From: JAICMB01 sp035295125
GTDB lineage: Bacteria > Acidobacteriota > Terriglobia > Bryobacterales > Bryobacteraceae
Reading direction: 5' to 3'
Length of the DNA stretch: 64,000 nucleotides
Assembly (NCBI GenBank): GCA_035295125.1
Contig: DATGJP010000043.1
Span: 92,672 to 156,671, forward strand
Below, in pieces: positions 44,035-52,337 of the stretch. The stretch's first letter is position 1, and each line of letters starts with the position of its first letter. The notes under the pieces were generated by a model that saw only the letters and a list, made by a program, of their open reading frames with translations, was not told the DNA's origin and made no database searches. The translations under genes were made by a program, and so were the position numbers.

Positions 44035-45087
44035 ATGGCCACTGGAGAAACTGAGTACCGGGGACGCCGCGCTTTTCGAATCGAGGACGACGCCGTCGCG
44101 GTCACCGTGTCGGTGGAGGGCGGGCACATTGCCGAGTTGATCGAAAAGAGCACTGGCGTGAATCCCTTGTGGTCGCCGCCCTGGCCTAGCATTGAACCGT
44201 CGGCATGGTCCATGGAAGCGCATCCGGAATACGGCGACAATTCGGAAAGCAAGCTGCTGGCGGGCATTCTCGGACACAATCTGGCGCTCGATATCTTCGG
44301 TGGTCCGTCGCCTGAGGAGTACACCGCCGGGATCACGGTCCATGGAGAAGCTTCCGTGGTCGCGTACCAGATCGATGTGGAGGGGAAGCGGCTTACCGCG
44401 CGCGCTCATCTGCCGCTGGCGCAGCTCGACTTTAGCCGGGAAATCGATATTCGGCCGGGGGGAGTGGTTGGCATCCGCGAAACGGTAACGAACCTGACCG
44501 CCATGGACCGCCCCATCGCCTGGACGCAGCATGTGACGCTCGGTCCGCCTTTTATCGAACCCGGCGTGACGCAGTTGCGCATTCCCGCACACCGCTCCAT
44601 GGTTTATCCGACCGACCTGAGCCCCGAACACCAGCCTTATCGTCCCGGCGCGGAGTTTACCTGGCCCGTAGCTCCCACGAAGGATGGCGGCACTCTCGAT
44701 CTCAGTGTATTTCCTGCCCGGGAACACTCGGCGGGGGTTACATGTCATGTCGTTGATGAGGATCGTGAGGAATCATTCTTTGTGGCATGGCATCCGCAGA
44801 GCAAAGTGTTCTGCAGATATACATGGCGCCGGTCCGATTTTCCCTGGATTTCTCTGTGGGAAGAGAACTGCAGCCGTACGATTCCACCCTGGAAGGGCAA
44901 CACCATCACACGAGGCGTCGAATTCGGCGTCTCGCCGTTCGCCGAGGGCCGCCGGGCGATGATCGAGCGCGGCTCGTTGTTTGGAGTCCCGACCTATCGC
45001 TGGGTCCCGGCGTCCGCAACGGTCGTTGTTGAATACACCGCCAACGTAGGTCTAGCCGATTCCTTGCGGCCTGCCACGAATTTGTAG
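44035..45087 (+). CDS. Galactose mutarotase-like (aldose epimerase fold) protein
   Basis: A 350-residue protein, 3 bases after the aminotransferase stop. It is beta-rich and resembles the aldose 1-epimerase fold: VTVSVEGGHIAELIEKS near the N-terminus, GIRETVTNLTAMDRPIAWTQ and HVTLGPPFI in the centre, AWHPQSKVF later. I cannot place the catalytic His and Glu securely, so it may bind or interconvert a sugar anomer or only share the fold. Cotranscription with the aminotransferase suggests an amino-sugar or inositol pathway. Confidence 0.75.
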   Translation: MATGETEYRGRRAFRIEDDAVAVTVSVEGGHIAELIEKSTGVNPLWSPPWPSIEPSAWSMEAHPEYGDNSESKLLAGILGHNLALDIFGGPSPEEYTAGITVHGEASVVAYQIDVEGKRLTARAHLPLAQLDFSREIDIRPGGVVGIRETVTNLTAMDRPIAWTQHVTLGPPFIEPGVTQLRIPAHRSMVYPTDLSPEHQPYRPGAEFTWPVAPTKDGGTLDLSVFPAREHSAGVTCHVVDEDREESFFVAWHPQSKVFCRYTWRRSDFPWISLWEENCSRTIPPWKGNTITRGVEFGVSPFAEGRRAMIERGSLFGVPTYRWVPASATVVVEYTANVGLADSLRPATNL

Positions 45088-45243
45088 TCAGGACAGTACT
45101 GCTTGCTGGCAGGGGGTTTTAATAAACCCGCAGCGTCCTCGAAAGATCCACCCAAGAACGCTCAGGCGAAACCGAAACCGCCTGCGCCGCCCGTCCACTC
45201 ATGTTCCTGAACCTTCCGCCCGATAAGGATAAAGAAGGAGTGC
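45088..45243. repeat. Short palindromes before the sensor kinase
   Basis: GGGTTT-TAAT-AAACCC near 45114-45129 may terminate the aminotransferase operon. AGGCGAAACCGAAACCGCCT near 45163-45182 resembles the core of the dispersed palindromic repeat. No gene. Confidence 0.4.
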
Positions 45244-47421
45244 ATGAAGGCTCCAGGAATCAGCGAATTGCAGCCAGGCACCCAGGATCCGATCGAAGCG
45301 GGAATGAACCGCGTCCTCATGGAACGCATTCCTGTCACCGCGTTCGCGCTGGCCCTCATCTTCTTTAGTTACGCGGCGTTAGACCTGGCCGTCCTGCCGC
45401 GCTCGATATCGCACATTGCGGCAACCGTGGCCTTTCTGGTCGCCATTGCCTACACCGCCGTGTGGCGGCTGACCGCCGCCAAGCAGATTCCCAGCCGGAA
45501 CGCCAATCCGCTTGTTGCCGTAATGGCGGGCTTCGCGCTGACTAGCTGTTTCAGCACCATGCTGCTGCTCGGGGACGGCCATCTCAGCGTCAACCTGCTG
45601 CTTGTGGTTTTTACCTCCAGCGTGTTCTTCACCTCTCGCTATTGGTTCGGGGTGGTTGCAGGCGTGGTGATCATCGGTTGGACTGCATTCCCATGGATTC
45701 AATCGTCCGTATCCATCCACTACAGCTTCGCCGTTTATAACGGCGTGTTGCTGTCGTTTGTCGTCCACGAATTCTCCCGCCGGACGCTGCATCGGACACA
45801 GGCGCTGCAGCTACAGAGTCAGGCGCAGGTTGCCAGCATTCAGCGTGCCTCCAGGGAGGCGCACGAGGCGTCGACCTTCTTCCGGGCCGTTGTCGAAGGC
45901 ACCGGCGACCCGGTGTATGTCAAGGACACCCAAGGCCGCTACCTGATGGTGAATCGGGCCTACACCGAAATCCTGGGATTCCTGCAAGAGGACGTCCTCG
46001 GCAGGACAGCCGGCGACCTTTTCGGCCCCGTCGACGGCGCCACAGTAACCGCCCACGAGCAGGACGTCATGAAACTACGGCAGACACGCAGCATGGAGGT
46101 CACCCTCACATCGCTTGGCCAGACTTTCCTGACGAGCCTTTCTCCGCACCTGGACCGCGATGGCAAAATCGCCGGGGTCATCGGAATTGCGCGCAACATA
46201 ACGGAGAGAAAGAAATCAGAAGAAGCGTTAGCGGAGCTGGTTCGGCAACTGGAGTTGGCCAAAACCCGGGCGGAAGAGGCGGCCAGCGCAAAAAGCGACT
46301 TCCTGGCCTGTATGAGTCACGAAATTCGCACGCCCATGAACGGTGTGTTGGGAATGTCCGATCTCCTGCTCGATACGCCCCTCAATCGCGAACAGCGCGA
46401 ATACGCGGGTGCAATTCAGGAGTCGGCACGCGGGTTGCTATCGGTGATCAACGACATCCTCGACTTCTCCAAGATCGAAGCGGGAAAGGTGCTCATCGAA
46501 CCGGTCACATTCAGCCTCGCCGAGCACTTGCGGAGCACGATCGCCTTTATCGAACCAAACGCCCGCACGAAAGGCCTGGAATTCGAGGCCCGGATTCAGC
46601 CGGATTTACCGGAGTGGATCGTCGCCGATCCAACGCGCTTGCGTCAAATCCTATTAAACCTGCTGAGCAATGCCTTGAAATTCACAGAGGCGGGCCGAAT
46701 CACGTTGCGGGTCGGCGTGTCAGGTTCTGGCCGTTTACGGATTGAAGTGCAGGATACCGGCATCGGCATCGATCCTGCAAAACTGGACCAGATCTTCGAG
46801 AAATTCGCGCAGGCGGACAGTTCCACGACCCGCCGCTACGGAGGAACCGGGCTCGGACTTTCCATTACCCAGCAGTTAACGAAGTTGATGGGCGGCGAAA
46901 TCGGCGTCGAAAGCAAACCAGGGGAGGGATCGAGGTTCTGGATCGAGCTTCCCCTTCAATGTCCCGAGAACGCAATCGGCGCGGCCAGCCCGGCCGGCCC
47001 TGACGGCAATGCTGCGTCGGACCTTCGAGGATTGCGGGTTCTGCTGGCGGAAGACAATCCCGTGAACCAGAAACTGGTATTGGCTCTTTTGAAAAAATAC
47101 GGCTGCGCTTCCGATCTGGCGAAAGACGGAATAGAGGCTGTCGAGTTGGCTTTGGCCCGTTCCTACGATGTGATTCTGATGGATTGCGAGATGCCGCGCA
47201 TGAACGGCTTCGAGGCCACCAGTCAGATTCTACGCAATTGTCCGGCGCCCTCCGCGCCCGCCGTCGTTGCGCTGACCGCACACGCCATGGAAGGCTACGA
47301 AGAAAAATGCCTCGCCGCGGGGATGAAGGGTTACCTCACCAAACCGTTCGACCATAAGTCGCTGCTCGAGACCCTGGAGCGGCTATCGAAGAACCTCACT
47401 CGTATCGGAGCGCAACCATAG
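45244..47421 (+). CDS. Hybrid sensor histidine kinase
   Basis: A 725-residue membrane protein with AAGGAG 5 bases before its start. Five to six transmembrane segments at about 30-175, a PAS domain at about 210-325, and a coiled linker are followed by the dimerisation domain with phospho-histidine H359 (MSHEIRTPMNGVLGM). The ATPase domain (LLNLLSNALKF, DTGIGI, GGTGLGLS) ends at about 570. The C-terminal receiver has LLAEDNPVNQ and phosphoacceptor D647 (VILMDCEM). It signals by intramolecular phosphorelay; the output protein is not nearby. The signal is unknown; the multi-helix input region suggests membrane or lipid sensing. Confidence 0.93.
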   Translation: MKAPGISELQPGTQDPIEAGMNRVLMERIPVTAFALALIFFSYAALDLAVLPRSISHIAATVAFLVAIAYTAVWRLTAAKQIPSRNANPLVAVMAGFALTSCFSTMLLLGDGHLSVNLLLVVFTSSVFFTSRYWFGVVAGVVIIGWTAFPWIQSSVSIHYSFAVYNGVLLSFVVHEFSRRTLHRTQALQLQSQAQVASIQRASREAHEASTFFRAVVEGTGDPVYVKDTQGRYLMVNRAYTEILGFLQEDVLGRTAGDLFGPVDGATVTAHEQDVMKLRQTRSMEVTLTSLGQTFLTSLSPHLDRDGKIAGVIGIARNITERKKSEEALAELVRQLELAKTRAEEAASAKSDFLACMSHEIRTPMNGVLGMSDLLLDTPLNREQREYAGAIQESARGLLSVINDILDFSKIEAGKVLIEPVTFSLAEHLRSTIAFIEPNARTKGLEFEARIQPDLPEWIVADPTRLRQILLNLLSNALKFTEAGRITLRVGVSGSGRLRIEVQDTGIGIDPAKLDQIFEKFAQADSSTTRRYGGTGLGLSITQQLTKLMGGEIGVESKPGEGSRFWIELPLQCPENAIGAASPAGPDGNAASDLRGLRVLLAEDNPVNQKLVLALLKKYGCASDLAKDGIEAVELALARSYDVILMDCEMPRMNGFEATSQILRNCPAPSAPAVVALTAHAMEGYEEKCLAAGMKGYLTKPFDHKSLLETLERLSKNLTRIGAQP

Positions 47422-49948
47422 GGTCGACGCCCATGGCCCGACGCGATGGCGGGTAAGCGGCGGCCAGAGCGATGACCAGGAACAACGCCGAGACGGAGGC
47501 GAAGGAGATGCTGTCGATGGGGTTGATCCCGTAGAACATGCCGCGCAGCAGATAAAAGGCCCCCGTTGCCAAGAGGAGCCCTGTTAGCAATCCGGCAAAC
47601 ACCGGCCTGGTGCTTTCGCGCAAAATCAGTCGGAGAATGTCTAGCTTTTGTGCGCCAATCGCCATGCGGATGCCGACTTCCCGGGTCCTAAGAACGACGA
47701 TGTAACTCACGGTGCCGTAGATTCCCATGGATGCCAGCAGCAGGCCGAGCAGGCCAACAGTCGAAGCCACGATAGCGGCCAGGCTGGAAACAAAGAACGG
47801 CGGGCTCTGGCGAAGCCTTTCCTCGAGCGTCGAAGCGGAGCCTACCAGGTCGGGATCGGTGGCCGAAAGGACGGCGTCGAGTGCTTTCGTCACCGGCTCT
47901 GTGCCAGACTGCGTGCGGATGAGCAGCGGCCGGCCGGCAAGCCGATCTTCGGTCAACGGCAGGTATGCCCGTTTGGAATCGCTGCCATCGAACTGTACGC
48001 CTCGCGTGTCGCGGGCAACACCGATCACCTCATACGCCGCGCCATCGGCAACAAGCGTGCGCTGGCGGCCCGGTTGGCTCCCTTCGTCCGTAGCGCCCAA
48101 CCGGATGCTGCGCCCGATCGGGTTCTGGCCGGGCCAGAGCTGTCGCACGGCCGATTCGCTAAGAATTACAGCCTGCTCCGCCGCGCCCTTGAAGCCGCGG
48201 CCGAGAAACAGGGGAATGCCGGTGGTTTGGAAGTAGTTGGCCTCGGCGAAGGTGTAATAAAGCGTCGACTGAACCCCGCCGCGCTGTCCATTGAGCGCCA
48301 CAACCGCGGTCCGGAAGGAGAGGTCCGGCGGCTGTGAGATCGTCACAGAGGTTACGCCCGGTAACGCCATCACTCGTTCGCGAAGCTCTCGCATGATGGC
48401 AGCCTTGCGCGCCAGGTTGTATTTCGCTGTCTCCGGAAACTGGAGGGTCAGAGCGATCACGTGTTTGCTGTCGTAACCAGTTTCCGCCTTAAGTGCGTGA
48501 ATCGAACTGCGGATGAACATGCTTCCGGCGATCATGAGGACGAGCGAAAGTGCCACCTGCGCTGTGATCAACAGGTCCTGCAAACGGCGGCTGGTCACCG
48601 ATGCGGTTCCGGATCTTGTACTGACCATCAATGCCGATCGGGAGCTCTCGAGCGCCGGCGCCAATCCGAAAAGCACTCCCGCAAGCAGCGAAATCCCGAA
48701 GACATATGCAAACACCTTGATATCCGGCGTCACGTTGAACACCAGCGTTACGTAGTCTAAGGGCAAGGCGTCTGCCGCCAGCATTGCCAAGACCTTCATG
48801 AGTCCCCACGCGGACACGAGCGCCAGAACGCCCGCCAGGAGGGCAAGAAGCGCGCTCTCAGTCAGAAGCTGCCGGATGATGCGTAGACGGCTTGCACCGA
48901 GCGACAGGCGCGTGCTCAACTCGCTCTGCCGCGCCCGGCTGCGCGCCAGTTGCAGGCTGGCAACGTTCGCACAGGCCACCAGCAGAACCATTGCAGCCGC
49001 CGCCATGACGAGGACGATGGTCAATCGCAGGCCAGGGTACTGGTCGATGGGCAGGGGAAACGGCGAGCCAGGCCAGACCATCGCAGTGACGGGTTGCGCG
49101 GCTTCGAAATTAGGATCGTGAAGGGTGCGAAGGTGGTTGACTACAAGATTCACTTCCGCCTGTGCCCGCGCGATGCCAGCGCCGGGAGCAAGCCGTCCGA
49201 ACAAGCGGCAGAATCGATTCTCGCGATCGTGCAACCGTTTCTCGTCGCCATGCGCCAGGCCTTCCAGGCTGAGCGGAAGCCAGAAGTCGGGCACCGCGAC
49301 GTTGGTACCCACGAAGTCGTGAGGAGTAATTCCGATGATGGTCAGCGATGCGGCATTCAGACGAATCGTTTTGCCGAGCACCGCCGGATCGCCTCCGAAA
49401 CGCTTCTGCCAGTAGTTTTCGCTGATGAGTACCGAAGGAGATGCCGCCAGATTGGCCGCGCTCATGGAGTCGAAACTGCGCCCACGAACGACGCCGACTC
49501 CGAGAACTTGAAAATAATTCTCCGAGACCACGTAGACGCTGGCAAATTCGGCGTTACCGGCTCCCGGAGCAAGCAGTCCCAGTCGTCCCAATTGCGAGCC
49601 GCTCGCTGACGAGCGCTGGCTGATCACCCCACCGGCATTCGTCAGGGTCATTCGCTCCGGGGCAAAGGCGCCGACCCCGCTCAAGGAGTGCACTGAATCG
49701 CGGACCGCTTCGTAATCGGGGTTGCTGAACGTGAAGTCGGAACTTCCAGACTGCCGGGCCAACGCGATATTGACCATCTCGCTTGGATTGCGGGCATCCA
49801 AAGGCCGGGCCACCATGGACTTGTAGGCAGTGAAGACCGCCGTGTTTACGCCGATGCCGAGAGCCAGCGCCAGCACCGCCACGGCCGTGAATCCGCGATT
49901 CCGCCACAATGTGCGCGCGCCATATCGTAAATCCTGAACGATTCCCAC
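47396..49948 (-). CDS. ADOP-family ABC transporter permease (MacB/FtsX type)
   Basis: An 850-residue permease read from GTG 49948, the point where the usual family start appears (VGIVQDLRYGARTLWRNRGFT). The upstream in-frame extension, including ATG 50101, has noncoding character. It contains two MacB/FtsX halves with LALALGIGVNTAVFTAYKS, CANVASLQLARSRARQSELS and VVLRTREVGIRMAIGAQ, ending RRAMGVDPMVALRYE. The 3' end overlaps the convergent sensor kinase by 26 bases, which is unusual and could allow antisense interference. No ATPase or regulator is adjacent. Confidence 0.86.
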   Translation of the reverse strand: MGIVQDLRYGARTLWRNRGFTAVAVLALALGIGVNTAVFTAYKSMVARPLDARNPSEMVNIALARQSGSSDFTFSNPDYEAVRDSVHSLSGVGAFAPERMTLTNAGGVISQRSSASGSQLGRLGLLAPGAGNAEFASVYVVSENYFQVLGVGVVRGRSFDSMSAANLAASPSVLISENYWQKRFGGDPAVLGKTIRLNAASLTIIGITPHDFVGTNVAVPDFWLPLSLEGLAHGDEKRLHDRENRFCRLFGRLAPGAGIARAQAEVNLVVNHLRTLHDPNFEAAQPVTAMVWPGSPFPLPIDQYPGLRLTIVLVMAAAAMVLLVACANVASLQLARSRARQSELSTRLSLGASRLRIIRQLLTESALLALLAGVLALVSAWGLMKVLAMLAADALPLDYVTLVFNVTPDIKVFAYVFGISLLAGVLFGLAPALESSRSALMVSTRSGTASVTSRRLQDLLITAQVALSLVLMIAGSMFIRSSIHALKAETGYDSKHVIALTLQFPETAKYNLARKAAIMRELRERVMALPGVTSVTISQPPDLSFRTAVVALNGQRGGVQSTLYYTFAEANYFQTTGIPLFLGRGFKGAAEQAVILSESAVRQLWPGQNPIGRSIRLGATDEGSQPGRQRTLVADGAAYEVIGVARDTRGVQFDGSDSKRAYLPLTEDRLAGRPLLIRTQSGTEPVTKALDAVLSATDPDLVGSASTLEERLRQSPPFFVSSLAAIVASTVGLLGLLLASMGIYGTVSYIVVLRTREVGIRMAIGAQKLDILRLILRESTRPVFAGLLTGLLLATGAFYLLRGMFYGINPIDSISFASVSALFLVIALAAAYPPSRRAMGVDPMVALRYE

Positions 49949-50547
49949 GGGTAGAAGACGGTGCAAGTGACCGATTATTACGTCTTCAGTGTCATTTAAG
50001 GGTGGAGGGGACTTGAGCCCAATGCTACTTAGTTTTCCGGAAGAGGGACTGACGCAGCGGAGGTAAGGCAGGTTTGCAAGTGCACCGGGATTAACCGGCA
50101 TGTTGTAGGGGATATGCCTGGTCGGTGGTGGGCAAACCGCGTTCAGCAATTGGCGCAAGATGGGTCGCTGACGAGCGCGGCGACGGTAACGTTGACGACT
50201 TCCAAGACTGCGCCGGTGGCGAACGCAGGCGGCCCGCAGGGTGTGAGTGTGAACGACGTGGTGAGCTTGGATGGGAGCCATTCGACCGATGTGAATGGCG
50301 CCCCGCTGATTTACAAGTGGACGTTTCTGTCGCTGCCGGCTGGAAGCGCGGCGGTTTTGAGCAATGCCTGATAGCGACGATCGTGTTGCGCGCGATTTCA
50401 GCCAACAGCTAGGCCATACGCGTCCGGGAGTAAACAAGAATCGGAGGATCGCATAGAACCCAACAAACTCGCTACTGTCACCCCACGCAGCAACAGCCAA
50501 CTTGTTCTATACACTGCAAAATCACCTTTACCGGCGAACTCCAGTGG
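49949..50547. other. Intergenic region with a gene remnant
   Basis: The permease start region carries no clear promoter. It includes a decayed PKD-domain fragment (annotated separately) and otherwise nothing I can support. Confidence 0.4.
50114..50371 (+). pseudogene. Fragment of a PKD/Ig-like repeat protein
   Basis: The 85-codon frame carries TAPVANAGGPQGVSVNDVVS, then LDGSHSTDVNGAPLIYKWTF and a LPAGSAAVLS end. This is the core of a PKD domain (typical form: ANAGPDQTVxxG, LDGSxSxDxDGDxLxYxW). Such domains occur in large secreted adhesins and glycosidases, never as an 85-residue unit without a signal peptide. It is therefore probably the remnant of a lost larger gene, or a piece moved by recombination. 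Confidence 0.55.
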
Positions 50548-50919
50548 CTACTCCTTTTCCGGAGAATGGATTTCCCTCCGGTCGGCGTGGCTCGGCGGCG
50601 ATGACGTTACCACGAGTGAGAGATCGGTTTTTCCGTTATTCAGTATTCGGTGAGCCACACCGGGCGGAATTTCCAGCCCAGTACCCGCTCCAAGTATCGT
50701 GGTCATGCCCCCATGGTCCATTACTGCTGTGCCAGCAAGCACAAAGAAGAACTGGCGTGACTTGGCATGCACATGAAGAGTTTCACCACTTCCAGGCGGT
50801 ATTCGCTCTTCGATGATGGTCATTTGATCATTTTTGACCAGGTACCATCCATCACAGCCCTGTCCCCACGTGTAGTGCTCCGCATTCGCCCGGCTGATCG
50901 CCGATTGCCCGTTCGCCAT
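50548..50919 (-). CDS. Cupin-domain protein
   Basis: A 123-residue single cupin from ATG 50919; GTG 50955 would add 12 residues. The first motif is ETLHVHAKSRQFFFVLAGTA, with histidines for a metal site. The second is LEIPPGVAHRILNNG, with a further histidine. Small cupins of this type bind or convert sugars, amino acids or aromatic compounds. It stands alone without an operon context. Function unknown beyond the fold. Confidence 0.8.
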   Translation of the reverse strand: MANGQSAISRANAEHYTWGQGCDGWYLVKNDQMTIIEERIPPGSGETLHVHAKSRQFFFVLAGTAVMDHGGMTTILGAGTGLEIPPGVAHRILNNGKTDLSLVVTSSPPSHADRREIHSPEKE

Positions 50920-51156
50920 TTGCAAACCCCCGTCAATACCAAGATCATCCTCCACATCGTCTCCACCCTCCGATTCTCAATCAAGTCGTAACACTCAAGC
51001 GGCCACTTGGATAGGACGAATGTATCTGGAAAGCTGCGATCCGCGTTATGACGACGCCCAGCGCCACGCCCGGCGATCCCGGAACGACGTGCGGCCGACC
51101 GCTAAAGAAATCCTCGTGCTTCCCTTCATCTTCAAGAGGGGCTGTGGAGACACGGC

Positions 51157-51558
51157 TCACTCCTCGGTCACAGCCTTATCCGGTAGCAGAAATGTGCTTC
51201 GCGCCAGGTCGGACGATAGGGTCTCCTCCCGATAGTACTTCTTCAAGATATTATCCTTCCAGGTCAGCAGATCATCATTGTTAGCCGAGAATTCAGCCCA
51301 CGTCTGCTGACGTCCAGCGCGCGCCATCCGTTCGCGAATCAGTAGCAGGAAAGCCCAGGTGATTGTCTCGTGATAGAGCGTAGGCTTGTTGTGTGCTGCG
51401 GCGAATTTCACAAGGGAGGAGGAAAAACGCTGAAGCGCCTCCAGTGGAGGGTGGCGACCCAAATAAAGGAACGCCATTCTGACATGGTCGGCGTGATGAA
51501 AACTATCGGGCGCGAGGCTACAATCCTCGAAGGTCGCGATGAATTCGTCATCGGTCAT
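51157..51558 (-). CDS. Conserved hypothetical protein
   Basis: A 133-residue all-helical protein starting MTDDEFIATFEDCSLAPDSF and containing HHADHVRMAFLYLGRHPPLE and YHETITWAFLLLIRERMAR. I recognise the sequence type as a widespread small bacterial family with conserved histidines (HHxDH and HET), which may suggest metal binding, but I know of no function. ATG 51558 was preferred to an upstream start because the family begins MTDDEF. Confidence 0.72.
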   Translation of the reverse strand: MTDDEFIATFEDCSLAPDSFHHADHVRMAFLYLGRHPPLEALQRFSSSLVKFAAAHNKPTLYHETITWAFLLLIRERMARAGRQQTWAEFSANNDDLLTWKDNILKKYYREETLSSDLARSTFLLPDKAVTEE

Positions 51559-51718
51559 GCGGCACCTTGACTGTCTCCCCATAATTCAAGCAAACGCGTA
51601 CTGCCATGCCATAAACCACGAGGCTTCCGACATCATATTGGCCGTGTAGTAAGTGAATAGCGACTGCTATCGCGAGGACGTGGAAAGTTTCGGCGCCGCC
51701 GTGCCTGGATGAGCACAC

Positions 51719-52234
51719 TCATTTCGACCAGGGCGGGGCAACGCCGTTCGTGCGCGCATAAGCGATCGATTGCCCAAGATGCTCGTGCTGATCCCCGAAA
51801 AGGTACCGGATAGCGTCTTCCTTGGTCATGTCCTTCCCGAATATTTTCACTGGAGCCTTTAGATCCGCATCCGAAAGTCCCTCGATAGCTTTCTGCACGT
51901 TCGCATAAGACGTCTTCAATGCCTCCTGCAACTTTTCCGGATCGGTAATCGGCGCCGGCCGGCCGCTGGCAGCTGCGCCGGTCAGCGTTCTGGCGAGCAC
52001 CCCGTTCTCGGCCACGATTAGGTTGAATACGTCGCTTACCGATCGCACGCCTTCACCTGGCTTCCAATCATACTTACCCGCCATGACGCGAGCCAGTCCG
52101 CTGAATTTATCGGAAAGTGTCCCGGCTTCCTTGGCCAGCGACGCTTGAACGGTTTGCGCCTGTAATGAAGAAAGACTCAGCGCCGCGATCGCCGCCGCGT
52201 ATCCCACGGTTCCCATTCGAATAGTTCTTATCAT
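51719..52234 (-). CDS. DinB-like four-helix protein, secreted
   Basis: A 171-residue protein with a signal peptide (about 1-26, ending SSLQAQ). The mature part matches the DinB/DfrB four-helix bundle (unrelated to DNA polymerase IV): LSDKFSGLARVMAGKYDWKP, SVSDVFNLIVAENG and a C-terminal GDQHEHLGQSIAYART, with a histidine pair as in the metal site. Members include bacillithiol or mycothiol transferases; an exported form is less common in general, though frequent in Acidobacteriota. Function unknown. It lies upstream of a permease. Confidence 0.82.
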   Translation of the reverse strand: MIRTIRMGTVGYAAAIAALSLSSLQAQTVQASLAKEAGTLSDKFSGLARVMAGKYDWKPGEGVRSVSDVFNLIVAENGVLARTLTGAAASGRPAPITDPEKLQEALKTSYANVQKAIEGLSDADLKAPVKIFGKDMTKEDAIRYLFGDQHEHLGQSIAYARTNGVAPPWSK

Positions 52235-52337
52235 GAAGTCCTTTCGTTTCGTATCACATCATCGGCTTTGTAGACAGCCGCGCCAACCGAACAACATCCG
52301 ATCCTGCGATAAGACCGACAGCCATATTGGTTTCTTG

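Noticed and set aside
43537..44748. 403-codon minus-strand frame across aminotransferase and mutarotase genes
   Set aside because: Spans two well-supported genes on the other strand and shows no recognisable motifs.
42718..45087. Aminoglycoside biosynthesis cluster based on the inosose-aminotransferase-like gene
   Set aside because: No cyclase, glycosyltransferase or resistance gene is nearby; the neighbours suggest catabolism.
51719..52234. Second DNA polymerase IV because of the name DinB
   Set aside because: The four-helix DinB family is unrelated to Y-family polymerases; no polymerase motif is present.
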